Shown here: positions 7,852 to 16,250 of the stretch, in pieces
Position numbering within the stretch: position 1 is the first letter of the stretch
Layout: each line of letters opens with the position of its first letter
Source: JACVRU01 sp040902725
GTDB taxonomy: Bacteria; Actinomycetota; Thermoleophilia; Gaiellales; Gaiellaceae
Assembly: GCA_040902725.1 (NCBI GenBank)
Contig: JBBDWU010000047.1
Coordinates: forward strand, 1 to 64,000
Length of the DNA stretch: 64,000 bases
Reading direction: 5' to 3'
Notes under the pieces: generated by a model
Seen by the model: the letters and a program-made list of their open reading frames with translations, nothing else
Databases searched by the model: none
Told to the model about the DNA's origin: nothing
Translations under genes and position numbers: made by a program

Positions 7852-8231
7852 CCGCCGACGAGATCACCCTCACGCTCCCCCGCAGCCGCGACTACTACGA
7901 GATCGCCCACCTCATCCTCGGCGGCCTCGCGGTCCGGCTCGACCTGACCCTGGAGCACCTCGACGACCTCCAGCTGGCCCTCGACGGCGTGCTCGAGCGC
8001 CACGAGGGCGACGACAGCGTCACCGTCACCGTGCGCGTCGACGGCGACTCGATCCACACCGTGGTCGGGCCGTTCCCTGCCAACCGCCTCCGCGGCGAGC
8101 TCGAGCGCGACCAGGGCGAGCACCTCGGGCTCCGACGCCTACTCGACACGGTCTGCGACGACGTCCAGGTCGAGGAGCGGGGCGATACCGAGTGGATCGA
8201 GCTCACGAAGAGCGTCCAGGCGGCGGTCTAA
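7848..8231 (+). CDS. Degenerate RsbW/SpoIIAB-like anti-sigma ATPase
   Basis: A 127-residue HATPase_c-fold protein similar in layout to anti-sigma factor kinases. The helix that normally carries the N-box (E-x-x-x-N-x-x-x-H) reads LQLALDGVLERHEG: the aspartate/glutamate and the final histidine are recognisable, but the Mg-coordinating asparagine is gone. No clear DxGxG box follows. It lies directly upstream of a SigB/SigF-type sigma factor gene, the usual position for its regulator. I infer an anti-sigma or sigma-binding protein that may no longer use ATP. The GTG start overlaps the previous TGA. Confidence 0.65.
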   Translation: MTADEITLTLPRSRDYYEIAHLILGGLAVRLDLTLEHLDDLQLALDGVLERHEGDDSVTVTVRVDGDSIHTVVGPFPANRLRGELERDQGEHLGLRRLLDTVCDDVQVEERGDTEWIELTKSVQAAV

Positions 8232-8260
8232 AGTGGTCGCCGCCGCGAGCCCGTCCGGCC

Positions 8261-8287
8261 CGCCCGGCTGCAAAGCTACGCCGGGCG
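8261..8287 (+). other. GC-rich hairpin between anti-sigma-like and sigma genes
   Basis: CGCCCGGC (8261-8268) and GCCGGGCG (8280-8287) form a perfect 8-bp stem with an 11-nt loop containing GCAAAGCTA. No T-run follows, so it is not a standard intrinsic terminator. It sits in the 165-bp gap before the sigma-factor gene and could affect readthrough or be a small structured leader. Confidence 0.35.
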
Positions 8288-8396
8288 TCGTCCTCGGTCG
8301 CGCCCGCATGGCAGAGCATGCGAGCGCTCCCTGCGTCCTAGCCCGGCTTGCTTTTCGCGCGGGCGACCTCGAACGTGCCCACGACGGTGACCACTA

Positions 8397-9179
8397 GTGT
8401 CCGAGCGGTCGGGCGACGACAAGGCGCTCCTGCGCCGCTATCACGAGCAGGGCGACCTCCAGGCCCGCGAGGAGCTGATCGAGCAGTACATGTCCCTCGT
8501 CCGCTCGCTCGCGCGCCGGTACTCGTACCGCGGCGAGCAGCTCGAGGACCTCGTCCAGATCGGCGCGATCGGGCTGATCAAGGCGATCGACCGCTTCGAC
8601 ATCGAGCGGGGCGTCGAGCTGACGACGTATGCGACCCCGAACATCATCGGTGAGATCAAGCGCCACTTCCGCGACAAAGGCTGGTCGGTGCGCGTACCGC
8701 GCGGCCTGCAGGAGCTCAACGTCCGGCTGTCGCGGCTGATCGAGCTGCTGACGGTGGAGCTCGGGCGCTCGCCGAAGATCGCCGAGCTCGCGGAGGCGGC
8801 GAGCGTGACCGAGGAAGAGGTGCTGGAGGCGCTCGAGTCGAGCCGCGCCTACAGCTCGCTCTCCCTCTCGAGCGGGGGCGGCGGGGACGACGACGACGAT
8901 CTCGACCCGCTGGAGTCGATCGGCACCGAGGAGCACCAGTACGAGGTCTCGGAGGACCGAGCGGTCCTCGAGCCGGGCTGGCGCGTGCTCGACGAGCGCG
9001 AGCGGAAGATCCTCCACCTCCGCTTCTACGAGGGCCTGACCCAGTCGCAGATCGCGCAGCAGGTCGGCATCTCGCAGATGCACGTCTCGCGGCTGATCCG
9101 CCGGTCGATGGACAAGATCAGGGAGGAGATCGCGGCCGACGAGGTTCAGGAGCCGCCGCGCCGCAAGGCGGCCGGGTAG
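8397..9179 (+). CDS. SigB/SigF-family RNA polymerase sigma factor
   Basis: A 260-residue group 3 sigma factor. Region 2 is seen as QLEDLVQIGAIGLIKAIDRFD, with the -10 recognition helix around ELTTYATPNIIGEIKRHFRD. Region 3 follows (VRVPRGLQELNVRLSRL), then an acidic spacer rich in Gly and Asp. Region 4 carries the helix-turn-helix LTQSQIAQQVGISQMHVSRLIRRSM. The family reads stress or development promoters in Gram-positives and is normally held by an RsbW-type anti-sigma, which fits the gene upstream. The GTG start at 8397 gives the conserved length. A 165-bp gap upstream leaves room for its own promoter. Confidence 0.92.
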   Translation: MSERSGDDKALLRRYHEQGDLQAREELIEQYMSLVRSLARRYSYRGEQLEDLVQIGAIGLIKAIDRFDIERGVELTTYATPNIIGEIKRHFRDKGWSVRVPRGLQELNVRLSRLIELLTVELGRSPKIAELAEAASVTEEEVLEALESSRAYSSLSLSSGGGGDDDDDLDPLESIGTEEHQYEVSEDRAVLEPGWRVLDERERKILHLRFYEGLTQSQIAQQVGISQMHVSRLIRRSMDKIREEIAADEVQEPPRRKAAG

Positions 9180-9186
9180 CCAGCCC

Positions 9187-9192
9187 TACAAT
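9187..9192 (+). promoter_or_regulatory. -10 hexamer of leaderless alaS promoter
   Basis: TACAAT ends exactly 6 nt before the alaS ATG in the 19-bp gap after the sigma-factor gene. It heads the long alaS-ruvX-mltG run. Confidence 0.5.
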
Positions 9193-9198
9193 CGGGGG

Positions 9199-11706
9199 AT
9201 GCGGACCTCGGCGGACCTCCGGGAGGGCTTCCTCTCCTTCTTCGAGTCGAAAGGGCACCAGCGCCTCCCCTCGTGGCCGCTCGTGCCGCGGCCGGGCGAC
9301 CGCTCGACGCTGCTGACGACGGCTGGGATGCAGCCGCAGATGCCGTTCTTCCTGGGCCAGGAGCCGCCGCCGGCGCCGCTGACGGCCACCGCCCAGAAGT
9401 GCTTCCGGACGCCCGACATCGACGAGGTGGGGCTCGACGGCCACCACCTGACCTTCTTCGAGATGCTCGGCAACTTCTCGTTCGGGCAGTACTTCAAGGA
9501 AGGCGCGATCGAGCTCGCGACGGAGTTCATCCAGCAGCACCTGAGCTTCGACTGGGGGCGGATCTGGGTGACCGTGCACGCGGGCGACCCGCAGCTCGGG
9601 CTCGGCGAGGACGAGACGGCGATTCGCCTCTGGGAGCAGATCGGCATGCCGCGGGAGCGGATCGTCGGGCTGCCGAGCTCGGAGAACTTCTGGTCGGTGG
9701 GCGGCCCGGGGCCGTGCGGCCCCGACTCGGAGATCTACTTCGACCACGGCGAGGAGCACGGGTGCGGCCGCGCGGACTGCGCACCGGCCTGTCCCCGCTG
9801 CGACCGCTTTCTCGAGTTCTGGAACCTAGTGTTCATGGAGTACGAGCTCAGGGCCGACGGCACGCTGACGCCGCTGCCCAAGCAGAACGTCGACACCGGC
9901 ATGGGCCTCGAGCGGACCGCCGCCGTGCTCCAGGGCGTCACGTCCGTGTACGAGACGGACGGCTACCAGTCGATCATGGGCTGGATCGAAGGGGCGAGCG
10001 GTGTTGCCTGGAACGCCAACGAAGCGGCGACCAAAGCGCATCGCGTCCTCGCCGACCACGCCCGCGGGATGACGTTCCTGGTCGGCGACGGGGTGACGCC
10101 GTCGAACGAGGGTCGCGGCTACGTGCTGCGGCGCATCATCCGGCGCGCGGTGCAGCACGCCCGCACGATCGGCCTCGACGACCTCTGGCGGCTGACGGAC
10201 GTCGTCGTCGAACAGATGGGGCCGTGGTACCCAGAGCTGCCCGAGGGCCGCGCCCGCATCCAGGAGGTCGTGCGGGCGGAGGAGGAGCGCTTCTCGGAGA
10301 CGCTGGCCCGGGGCATGAAGCTCTTCGAGGACGTGGCGGCGAAGGGGAGCGTCTCCGGCGCCGACGCGTTCGAGCTGACGGCCACGTACGGGTTCCCTGT
10401 CGAGCTGACCAGAGAGCTGGCGCGCGAGCGCGCGCTCGAGGTGAACGAGGAGGAGTTCACGCGGCTGATGGAGGAGCACCGGGAGATCTCCCGCGCCGGC
10501 CAGGCGCGCGCGATCGGCGACCTCAGCGGGCCGCCGACGGAGTTCGTGGGCTACGAGAAGCTCGACGTGCTGACGGCGATCTCGGCGTATCAAGCGGGCG
10601 ACGACGGAACCTTCCAGGCCAAGCTCTTCGAGTCGCCGTTCTATCCCGAAGGGGGCGGTCAGGTCGCCGACCGGGGGTTCATCGAGCACGAGCAGACCGG
10701 CGCCCGGGCGTCTCTCCGCGACGCGGTGCGCCTCGGTGACGACCAGATCCTGGTCTTCGAGGGTGAGGGCTTCGCGGAGGGCGACCGCGTGCGGGCGGTC
10801 GTCGACTGGCACGCGCGCTACCCGACCATGGCGAATCACACGGCCACCCATCTGCTCCACGCTGCCCTGCGGGAGGTGCTCGGCGAGCACGTCGTCCAGG
10901 CGGGCTCGGCGGTGCGGATCGACAAGCTCCGGTTCGACTTCACGCATCCCCAGGCGTTGACGGACGAGGAGCGGGAGCAGACCGAACGCCGGGTGAACGA
11001 GAAGGTCTTCGAGAACCTGCCCGTGCGCGCCCTCCTGACGCCGCTCGAGGAGGCGCGGAAGCTCGGGGCGATGATGCTGTTCGGCGAGAAGTACGGCGAG
11101 GAGGTGCGGCTCGTCGAGATCGACGGCTACTCGCGCGAGCTCTGCGGGGGCACGCATGTGCGCAACACCGCCGAGATCGGGCCGTTCGTGATCTCCTCCG
11201 AGAGCTCGGTGGGCGCCGGCACGCGGAGGATCGAGGCGCTCACGGCCGGGGAGGCTTTCGCCCTGCTCCGCGAGCAGGCGCGGGAGGCCGAGGCACTCCG
11301 AGCAGAGCTGACGACGGCGCGCAGGGAGGCGCCCAGGGCGGAGCAGGGCCCGGCGGACTTCGTCATCACCCGGCAGACCCAGGCCGGCGACGTGCACGTC
11401 CTGGTCGTCGAGGTGAAGAGCGGCGATCCACTCGACATCTCCGATCGCCTGAAGCAACAGCACGCTCCCGCGGCCGTGATCGTCGGCGCCCGCGAGGACG
11501 GTTCAGCGCAGCTCCTGATCAACGTCGACAAGTCGCTCGAGGCCCGGGGCGTGCACGCGGGCAACGTCATCCGCGAGGCGGCGACCCTGATCGGCGGCAA
11601 GGGCGGCGGCCGGGCGACGATGGCGCGGGCCGGTGGGAAGAACGCCGAGAGGCTGGACGACGCGCTCGCCGAGGCGGAGCGGCTGGTCGTCGCCGCTCTC
11701 CAGTGA
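9199..11706 (+). CDS. alaS: Alanyl-tRNA synthetase
   Basis: An 835-residue class II synthetase. The aminoacylation core shows motif 1/2 (LTTAGMQPQMPFFLGQ, QKCFRTPDIDEVG, HHLTFFEMLGNFSFGQYFKE) and motif 3 (GMGLERTAAVLQG). The editing domain carries the zinc-type HxxxH (NHTATHLLHAAL) and CxxxH (ELCGGTHVRNTAEIG) pairs, which clear Ser and Gly from tRNA-Ala. The C-terminal dimerisation/C-Ala part ends with a Gly-rich stretch GGKGGGR. An extra Cys/His-rich insert (EEHGCGRADCAPACPRCDRF) adds four cysteines that could bind a metal. The start is supported by TACAAT 6 nt upstream; the stop overlaps ruvX. Confidence 0.97.
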   Translation: MRTSADLREGFLSFFESKGHQRLPSWPLVPRPGDRSTLLTTAGMQPQMPFFLGQEPPPAPLTATAQKCFRTPDIDEVGLDGHHLTFFEMLGNFSFGQYFKEGAIELATEFIQQHLSFDWGRIWVTVHAGDPQLGLGEDETAIRLWEQIGMPRERIVGLPSSENFWSVGGPGPCGPDSEIYFDHGEEHGCGRADCAPACPRCDRFLEFWNLVFMEYELRADGTLTPLPKQNVDTGMGLERTAAVLQGVTSVYETDGYQSIMGWIEGASGVAWNANEAATKAHRVLADHARGMTFLVGDGVTPSNEGRGYVLRRIIRRAVQHARTIGLDDLWRLTDVVVEQMGPWYPELPEGRARIQEVVRAEEERFSETLARGMKLFEDVAAKGSVSGADAFELTATYGFPVELTRELARERALEVNEEEFTRLMEEHREISRAGQARAIGDLSGPPTEFVGYEKLDVLTAISAYQAGDDGTFQAKLFESPFYPEGGGQVADRGFIEHEQTGARASLRDAVRLGDDQILVFEGEGFAEGDRVRAVVDWHARYPTMANHTATHLLHAALREVLGEHVVQAGSAVRIDKLRFDFTHPQALTDEEREQTERRVNEKVFENLPVRALLTPLEEARKLGAMMLFGEKYGEEVRLVEIDGYSRELCGGTHVRNTAEIGPFVISSESSVGAGTRRIEALTAGEAFALLREQAREAEALRAELTTARREAPRAEQGPADFVITRQTQAGDVHVLVVEVKSGDPLDISDRLKQQHAPAAVIVGAREDGSAQLLINVDKSLEARGVHAGNVIREAATLIGGKGGGRATMARAGGKNAERLDDALAEAERLVVAALQ

Positions 11707-12098
11707 AGGTGCTGGCGCTCGACTACGGCTCTGCGCGCACGGGCGTCGCCGTGTCGGATCCGACCGGTGCGATCGCGCGGCCCCTCGGCGTCGTCGAGCG
11801 GGCGGGGGGGAAGGACGGCCTCGCGCGGGTGGCCGAGCTGGTCCGCGAGGAGGGCGTGGAGCTCGTCGTGGTCGGGATGCCGGTCACGCTGGCCGGCCAG
11901 GTGGGGCCTCAAGCGCAGGAGACCGTACGCTTCGTCGAGCGGCTCCGGGCCGAGCTCGAGGTTCCGGTGGAGACGTTCGACGAGCGCTTCACGACGACGC
12001 TTGCCGTCCAGGGCGGCGGTCGCGGGGCCGAGGACGCGCGGGCCGCGGCTCATCTGCTCGCCGGCTATCTCGCTCGCAGGGAGGCCCGGGGCGGATGA
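11703..12098 (+). CDS. ruvX: RuvX/YqgF Holliday-junction resolvase-like nuclease
   Basis: A 131-residue RNase H-fold protein. The first catalytic aspartate is in LALDYGSARTGVAVSD, and further acidic residues are in VVGMPVTL..., ETFDERFTTTLA and EDARAAAHLLAGYL. The family acts in pre-16S rRNA 5' processing and may resolve junctions. The length and order alaS-ruvX-mltG-aroE are the conserved actinobacterial arrangement (Rv2555c-Rv2552c). The GTG start overlaps the alaS TGA; the stop overlaps the mltG ATG. Confidence 0.92.
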   Translation: MKVLALDYGSARTGVAVSDPTGAIARPLGVVERAGGKDGLARVAELVREEGVELVVVGMPVTLAGQVGPQAQETVRFVERLRAELEVPVETFDERFTTTLAVQGGGRGAEDARAAAHLLAGYLARREARGG

Positions 12099-12967
12099 GG
12101 CGGCGTGCCGGCGCGCTTCTGGTCTTCGCCGCGGTGACCGCGGTCGCCGTGTGGCTCGTCTCGCTCGCGCTCGGCGAGATCCGGGAAGCCGACGAGGCGG
12201 CGCCGGAGCCGGCCACGTCCGCAGCCCAGCCGCCTCTTGACCCGCTGCGGATCGTTTTCCCCGAAGGGTTCACGCGCGCGGAGATGGCGGCGCGGATCAC
12301 GGCCGTGAACGAGATCGCGAAGAGCGAGCGTGGCGTGACCCCGAAGCTGAGCCCGCGCCGGTACCTGGCCCTGACGCGGCGGCACTCGCTGCCCGGAGAG
12401 TTCGCCGGCGACGACCGCCCCAGGCAGCTCGAGGGCTTTCTGTTCCCGGCAACGTACGACTTCCTTCCGGGAACGACCACGAAGAAGCTCGTCGAGGATC
12501 AGCTGGTCGCGTTTCAACGGGCGTGGGCGGAAGTGGACCTCACGTATGCAAAGTCCAAGAACCTGACGGCGTACGACGTCCTGATCATCGCCTCGATGAT
12601 CGAGAAGGAGACCGTGGTCCCGCGCGAGCGTCGCCTGGTCGCGTCCGTGATCTACAACCGGCTGCGCGCGGGCATGGCGCTAGGGATCGACGCCACGATC
12701 CGCTATGGGCTCGAGGTGCCCGGGAACGAGCCGTTGCGCCAGTCGCAACTCACGAGCGACAACCCGTACAACACGCGCAACCGGCTCGGGCTCCCGCCGA
12801 CCCCGATCGCGAATCCCGGGCTGTCATCGATCCGCGCGGCGGCGCTGCCGGTGGAGACGGACTATCTCTACTTCGTCCGGAAACCCGACGAGCGGAGCCA
12901 CTTCTTCACGGCGAGCGAGTCGGAGTTCTTCCGGAAAGCGTGCGGGTACGGCTACGGGTGCGGCTGA
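12095..12967 (+). CDS. mltG: Endolytic murein transglycosylase MltG
   Basis: A 290-residue inner-membrane lytic transglycosylase that ends nascent glycan strands. It has one N-terminal membrane helix (residues 7-24), a LysM-like segment (RIVFPEGFTRAEMAARI), the hallmark LEGFLFPATYDFLPG, and the catalytic glutamate in IIASMIEKETVVPRERRLVASVIYNRL. The IDATIRYG and NPYNTR..GLPPTPIANPG motifs follow. The start at 12095 (ATGA overlap with ruvX) gives a short cytoplasmic N-terminus as in the family. A 99-bp gap to aroE contains a weak GGGAGG/CCTCCC hairpin (12990-13013) that might terminate or slow transcription. Confidence 0.94.
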   Translation: MRRRAGALLVFAAVTAVAVWLVSLALGEIREADEAAPEPATSAAQPPLDPLRIVFPEGFTRAEMAARITAVNEIAKSERGVTPKLSPRRYLALTRRHSLPGEFAGDDRPRQLEGFLFPATYDFLPGTTTKKLVEDQLVAFQRAWAEVDLTYAKSKNLTAYDVLIIASMIEKETVVPRERRLVASVIYNRLRAGMALGIDATIRYGLEVPGNEPLRQSQLTSDNPYNTRNRLGLPPTPIANPGLSSIRAAALPVETDYLYFVRKPDERSHFFTASESEFFRKACGYGYGCG

Positions 12968-13066
12968 GCCCCGCCGCCCCCGTGAAAGAGGGAGGCACGC
13001 CGGGCCCCCTCCCGCAACTGAGCGTATTGGTGAAAATCGCGCGCGTGGGATACGGAAGCGTGTCGA

Positions 13067-13756
13067 ATGCATGCCGGTAGCACCAGGCTCGTCGCCCTCC
13101 TCGGCCACCCCGTCGCGCACTCGCTCTCGCCCCGGATGCAGAACGCCGCCTTCGCCGCGCGCGGGCTCGACTGGGCCTACGTCGCGCTCGACGTCCCACC
13201 GGAGCGCCTCGAGGAGGCCGTGCGCGGGCTGGCCGCGCTCGGGTTCGCCGGCGCCAACGTCACCGCGCCGCACAAGATCGCTGTCGCGCGCCTCGTCGAG
13301 AGCGAGCTTCCCTCCGTGAACACGCTCCTCTTCCGCGACGGCTCGGCCGTGGGTCACTCCACCGACGCCGCAGTGCTCGAGCAGCTGGGGGAGGCCCCCC
13401 AGCGCCCGGTCGTGATCGGCGACGGCGGCGCTGCCGCCGCTTTCCTCCACGCGCTCCCGCCCGCGCGGGTCTTCTCGCGCCGCGGCGAATGGCCTCCGCA
13501 AGTCGGCGAAGCAGACCTCGTGGTCAACGCCACGCCCGTCCGCGACGAGCCGCTCGTGGCGCTCGGCCCGGGCCAGACGCTCGTCGACCTGCCGTACCCC
13601 GACTCGGCGACGGCCGCTGCCGCCCGCGTCGCCGGCGCGCGCGTGCTCGGCGGACTCGAAGTCCTCGTTGCCCAGGGCGCGGCCTCCTTCGAGCTCTGGA
13701 CGGGCGTTCCGGCGCCGGTTGAAGTCATGCGCGGCGCACTAGGGTTGCCGGTATGA
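13067..13756 (+). CDS. aroE: Shikimate dehydrogenase, short form
   Basis: NADPH-dependent reduction of 3-dehydroshikimate to shikimate. The 229-residue length is about 40 shorter than typical AroE. The substrate site is intact: GHPVAHSLSPRMQNAAF, the catalytic lysine in NVTAPHKIAVA, and the aspartate in HSTDAAVLEQL. The nucleotide-binding loop is reduced to VIGDGGAAAAFLHAL, and the usual N-R-T cofactor segment is replaced by VFSRRGEWP. The C-terminal LEVLVAQGAASFELWTG is conserved. The shortening falls mainly between substrate and NADP domains, so cofactor preference may differ. Next to aroC, with a 4-base overlap. Confidence 0.88.
   Translation: MHAGSTRLVALLGHPVAHSLSPRMQNAAFAARGLDWAYVALDVPPERLEEAVRGLAALGFAGANVTAPHKIAVARLVESELPSVNTLLFRDGSAVGHSTDAAVLEQLGEAPQRPVVIGDGGAAAAFLHALPPARVFSRRGEWPPQVGEADLVVNATPVRDEPLVALGPGQTLVDLPYPDSATAAAARVAGARVLGGLEVLVAQGAASFELWTGVPAPVEVMRGALGLPV
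13740..13745 (+). promoter_or_regulatory. -10 hexamer before aroC
   Basis: TAGGGT lies 7 nt before the aroC ATG within the aroE end. It may start a secondary leaderless transcript for aroC-aroKB-aroQ. Confidence 0.35.
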
Positions 13757-14832
13757 CGCTTGAGCTCGTGGTCGCCGGCGAGTCGCACGGGCCGGCGCTG
13801 GTCGCGGTCGTCACCGGTCTCCCCGCCGGCCTCGTGCTCGACAAGGCGGCGATCGACGCCGACCTGCGCCGCCGCCAGGAAGGCTACGGGCGCAGCCCGC
13901 GCCAGCAGATCGAGGCCGACGAGGTCGAGGTGCTCGCCGGCCTCCGTCACGGCCGCACGCTCGGCACCCCGCTCGCGCTCGTCGTCCGCAACCGCGACCA
14001 CGAAAACTGGGCCTGGGGGATGAGCCCCTGGCCGCCCGAGGGAGAGCCCGAGGGGAAGGGAACGAAGCCGGTGACGCTGCCGCGGCCCGGCCACGCCGAC
14101 CTCGCCGGCGCCCTCAAGTTCGGTCTCGCCGACGTCCGCGACGCGCTCGAGCACGCCAGCGCGCGCCACACCGCGGCGTCCGTCGCCGCCGGGGCCGTCG
14201 CCAAGGCGCTCCTGCACCCGCTCGGGATCGCGGTCGAAGGCAACGTGGCAACGCAGGATCTGGAACGCCGCATCGACGAGGCGCGGGCCGACCGCGACAC
14301 CGTCGGCGGCGTCGTCGAAGTGCGCGCCCGCGGCGTCCCGCCCGGGCTTGGCTCATACGCCACGAAGGAGGAGCGGCTGGACGCGCGGCTCGCCGCCGCG
14401 CTGATGGGCATCCAGGCTGTCAAGGGCGTCGAGATCGGCGGCGGCTTCGCGCTCGCTGAGCTGCGCGGCTCGGAGGCGCACGACGAGATCCTCCGCGACG
14501 AGCGCGGGCTTCACCGCGAGACGAACCGGGCCGGTGGGATCGAGGCGGGGGTCTCGAACGGGGAGGAGATCGTCGTGCGCACCGCGATGAAGCCGCTCCC
14601 GACGCTGATGCGGCCGCTGCAGTCGGTCGACCTCGAGAGCGGCCAGCCGGCCGAGGCGCTGGTCGAGCGCAGTGACGTCGCGGCCGTCGAGGCGCTCGCC
14701 GTCGTCGCCGAAGCAGCAGTCGCCTTCGAGCTCGCCCGCGCCGCCCGCGAGAAGTTCGGCGGCGACTCGCTCGCGGACTTCCTCGCCGCTCACCGCGCCT
14801 ACCTGGAGCGCATCGACTGGTCACCCCGGTAG
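13753..14832 (+). CDS. aroC: Chorismate synthase
   Basis: A 359-residue FMN-dependent lyase converting 5-enolpyruvylshikimate-3-phosphate to chorismate, the last shikimate step. Signatures include VAGESHGPALVAVV at the N-terminus, RRRQEGYGRSPRQQIE, RPGHADLAGALKFG, the active-site ASARHTAASVAAGAVAK, and NRAGGIEAGVSNGEEIVVR. The length is normal. It overlaps aroE by 4 bases and is followed by the fused aroK-aroB gene. The neighbouring order matches other actinobacteria except for the fusion. Confidence 0.96.
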   Translation: MTLELVVAGESHGPALVAVVTGLPAGLVLDKAAIDADLRRRQEGYGRSPRQQIEADEVEVLAGLRHGRTLGTPLALVVRNRDHENWAWGMSPWPPEGEPEGKGTKPVTLPRPGHADLAGALKFGLADVRDALEHASARHTAASVAAGAVAKALLHPLGIAVEGNVATQDLERRIDEARADRDTVGGVVEVRARGVPPGLGSYATKEERLDARLAAALMGIQAVKGVEIGGGFALAELRGSEAHDEILRDERGLHRETNRAGGIEAGVSNGEEIVVRTAMKPLPTLMRPLQSVDLESGQPAEALVERSDVAAVEALAVVAEAAVAFELARAAREKFGGDSLADFLAAHRAYLERIDWSPR

Positions 14833-14852
14833 ACGGCAAGCACGTCGCGCTC

Positions 14853-16250
14853 GTGGGCTTCATGGGCGCGGGGAAGTCGACGGTCGGCGCCGAAGCGGCA
14901 CGGCTGCTCGGGCGGCCCCTCGTCGACCTCGATCGCGAGCTCGAGGCCGAGACCGGGTCGCCTATCCGCGACCTCTTCGCCGATCGGGGCGAGCCGGGCT
15001 TCCGGGAGCTGGAGGAGGAGGTCGCCGTCGAAGCGCTCGCCGACGGCGTTCCCGCGGTGCTGGCGCTCGGCGGCGGCGCCGTCACCTCGGAGCGGATCCG
15101 CGAGGCGCTGGCGGAGTCCGCGCTAACGGTCTGGCTCGAGGTCGACGTCGCAGAAGCCTGGACGCGCGCAGCAGGCCCCGAACGGCCGCTCGCCGCCGAC
15201 GAAGGCGAGTTCCGCCGGCTCTACGCCGAGCGCGAGCCCCTCTACCAAGCCGCCGCCGATGCGCGGGCGACCGACGTCCACGACGTCGTGCTCGCGGCCG
15301 GCGGAATCCACCTCGAGCCCGGAAGCCTCCAGCTGCTCGGCGAGCTCGTCCCAGGCAAGGGCTTGGCCGCCCTCGTCACCGAGCCCCGCGTGGCGGGCAT
15401 CCACGGCGCCGAGGCCCAACTCGCCCTCGGCGCGCGCCTCGGCTCGACCCACGAGCTTCCGCCCGGCGAGGCGGCCAAGACGCTCGCCGCCTGCGAGGCG
15501 CTCTGGCAGGAGCTGACCCTCGGCCGCGACGGCACGATCGTGGCCCTCGGTGGCGGCTGCACCACCGACGCCGCGGGCTTCGTGGCCGCCGGCTTCCTGC
15601 GCGGAGTCCCCTGGGTGCCGGTGCCGACGACGCTGGTGGGGCAGGTGGACGCGGCGATCGGCGGCAAGACGGGCGTGGACCTGCCGCAGGGGAAGAACCT
15701 CGTCGGCGCCTTCCACTGGCCGGCGCGGACCGTGATCGACCCGCTGCTGCTCGACACGCTGCCCGACGAGGAGCGGCGCGCCGGGCTGGCCGAAGTCGTG
15801 AAGACCGGCCTCCTCTCCGGGGAGCCGCTGTGGGAGCTCCCAGAGGCCGAGCTCGTGCGCCGCTGCGCCGCCTTCAAGACCGCCGTCTGCCTGCGCGACC
15901 CGCTCGACCGGGGCGAGCGAGCCGTCCTCAATCTCGGGCACACGTTCGCCCACGCGCTCGAGGCGGCCGCCGGCTACGAGGGGGTCTCCCACGGCGAGGC
16001 GGTCGCCCTCGGCCTGGTGGCGGCGCTACGCCTCTCCGGCCTCGACACCGAGGAGGTCGAGCGGGTGCTCGCGCCGCGGCCGGTCCGGGTCGATCCAGAG
16101 CTCGCCTGGGCGGCGCTGCTCCGCGACAAGAAGGCCCACGAGGGCCGAATTCGGCTCGTGCTGCTCGAGCGCCCGGGCTCGCCGCGCTGGCCCGCCGAGC
16201 TTCCCGAGGCGGACGTGCGCCAAGCCCTGGACGGGATAATCGCCGCGTGA
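14853..16250 (+). CDS. aroKB: Shikimate kinase / 3-dehydroquinate synthase fusion
   Basis: A 465-residue bifunctional protein. Residues 1-155 are shikimate kinase, with Walker A GFMGAGKST, the substrate aspartate in LVDLDRELEAE, RGEPGFRELE, LALGGGAV and the lid arginine near AGPERPL. Residues ~165-465 are dehydroquinate synthase (VALGGGCTTDAAGFVAAGFLRG, VPTTLVGQVDAAIGGKTGVD, KNLVGAFH, LAEVVKTGLL, NLGHTFAHALEA). The annotated GTG at 14853 cuts into the first beta strand. The in-frame upstream codons read GKHVALV, which fits that strand, but no ATG, GTG or TTG lies there. A CTG at 14817 overlapping aroC by 16 bases is a possible true start. Confidence 0.92.
   Translation: MGFMGAGKSTVGAEAARLLGRPLVDLDRELEAETGSPIRDLFADRGEPGFRELEEEVAVEALADGVPAVLALGGGAVTSERIREALAESALTVWLEVDVAEAWTRAAGPERPLAADEGEFRRLYAEREPLYQAAADARATDVHDVVLAAGGIHLEPGSLQLLGELVPGKGLAALVTEPRVAGIHGAEAQLALGARLGSTHELPPGEAAKTLAACEALWQELTLGRDGTIVALGGGCTTDAAGFVAAGFLRGVPWVPVPTTLVGQVDAAIGGKTGVDLPQGKNLVGAFHWPARTVIDPLLLDTLPDEERRAGLAEVVKTGLLSGEPLWELPEAELVRRCAAFKTAVCLRDPLDRGERAVLNLGHTFAHALEAAAGYEGVSHGEAVALGLVAALRLSGLDTEEVERVLAPRPVRVDPELAWAALLRDKKAHEGRIRLVLLERPGSPRWPAELPEADVRQALDGIIAA

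Noticed and set aside
8261..8330. Cyclic-di-GMP (GEMM) riboswitch because of GCAAAGCTAC
   Set aside because: The matching GGCAAACC segment, GAAA tetraloop and receptor are missing upstream; only one short core piece is similar.
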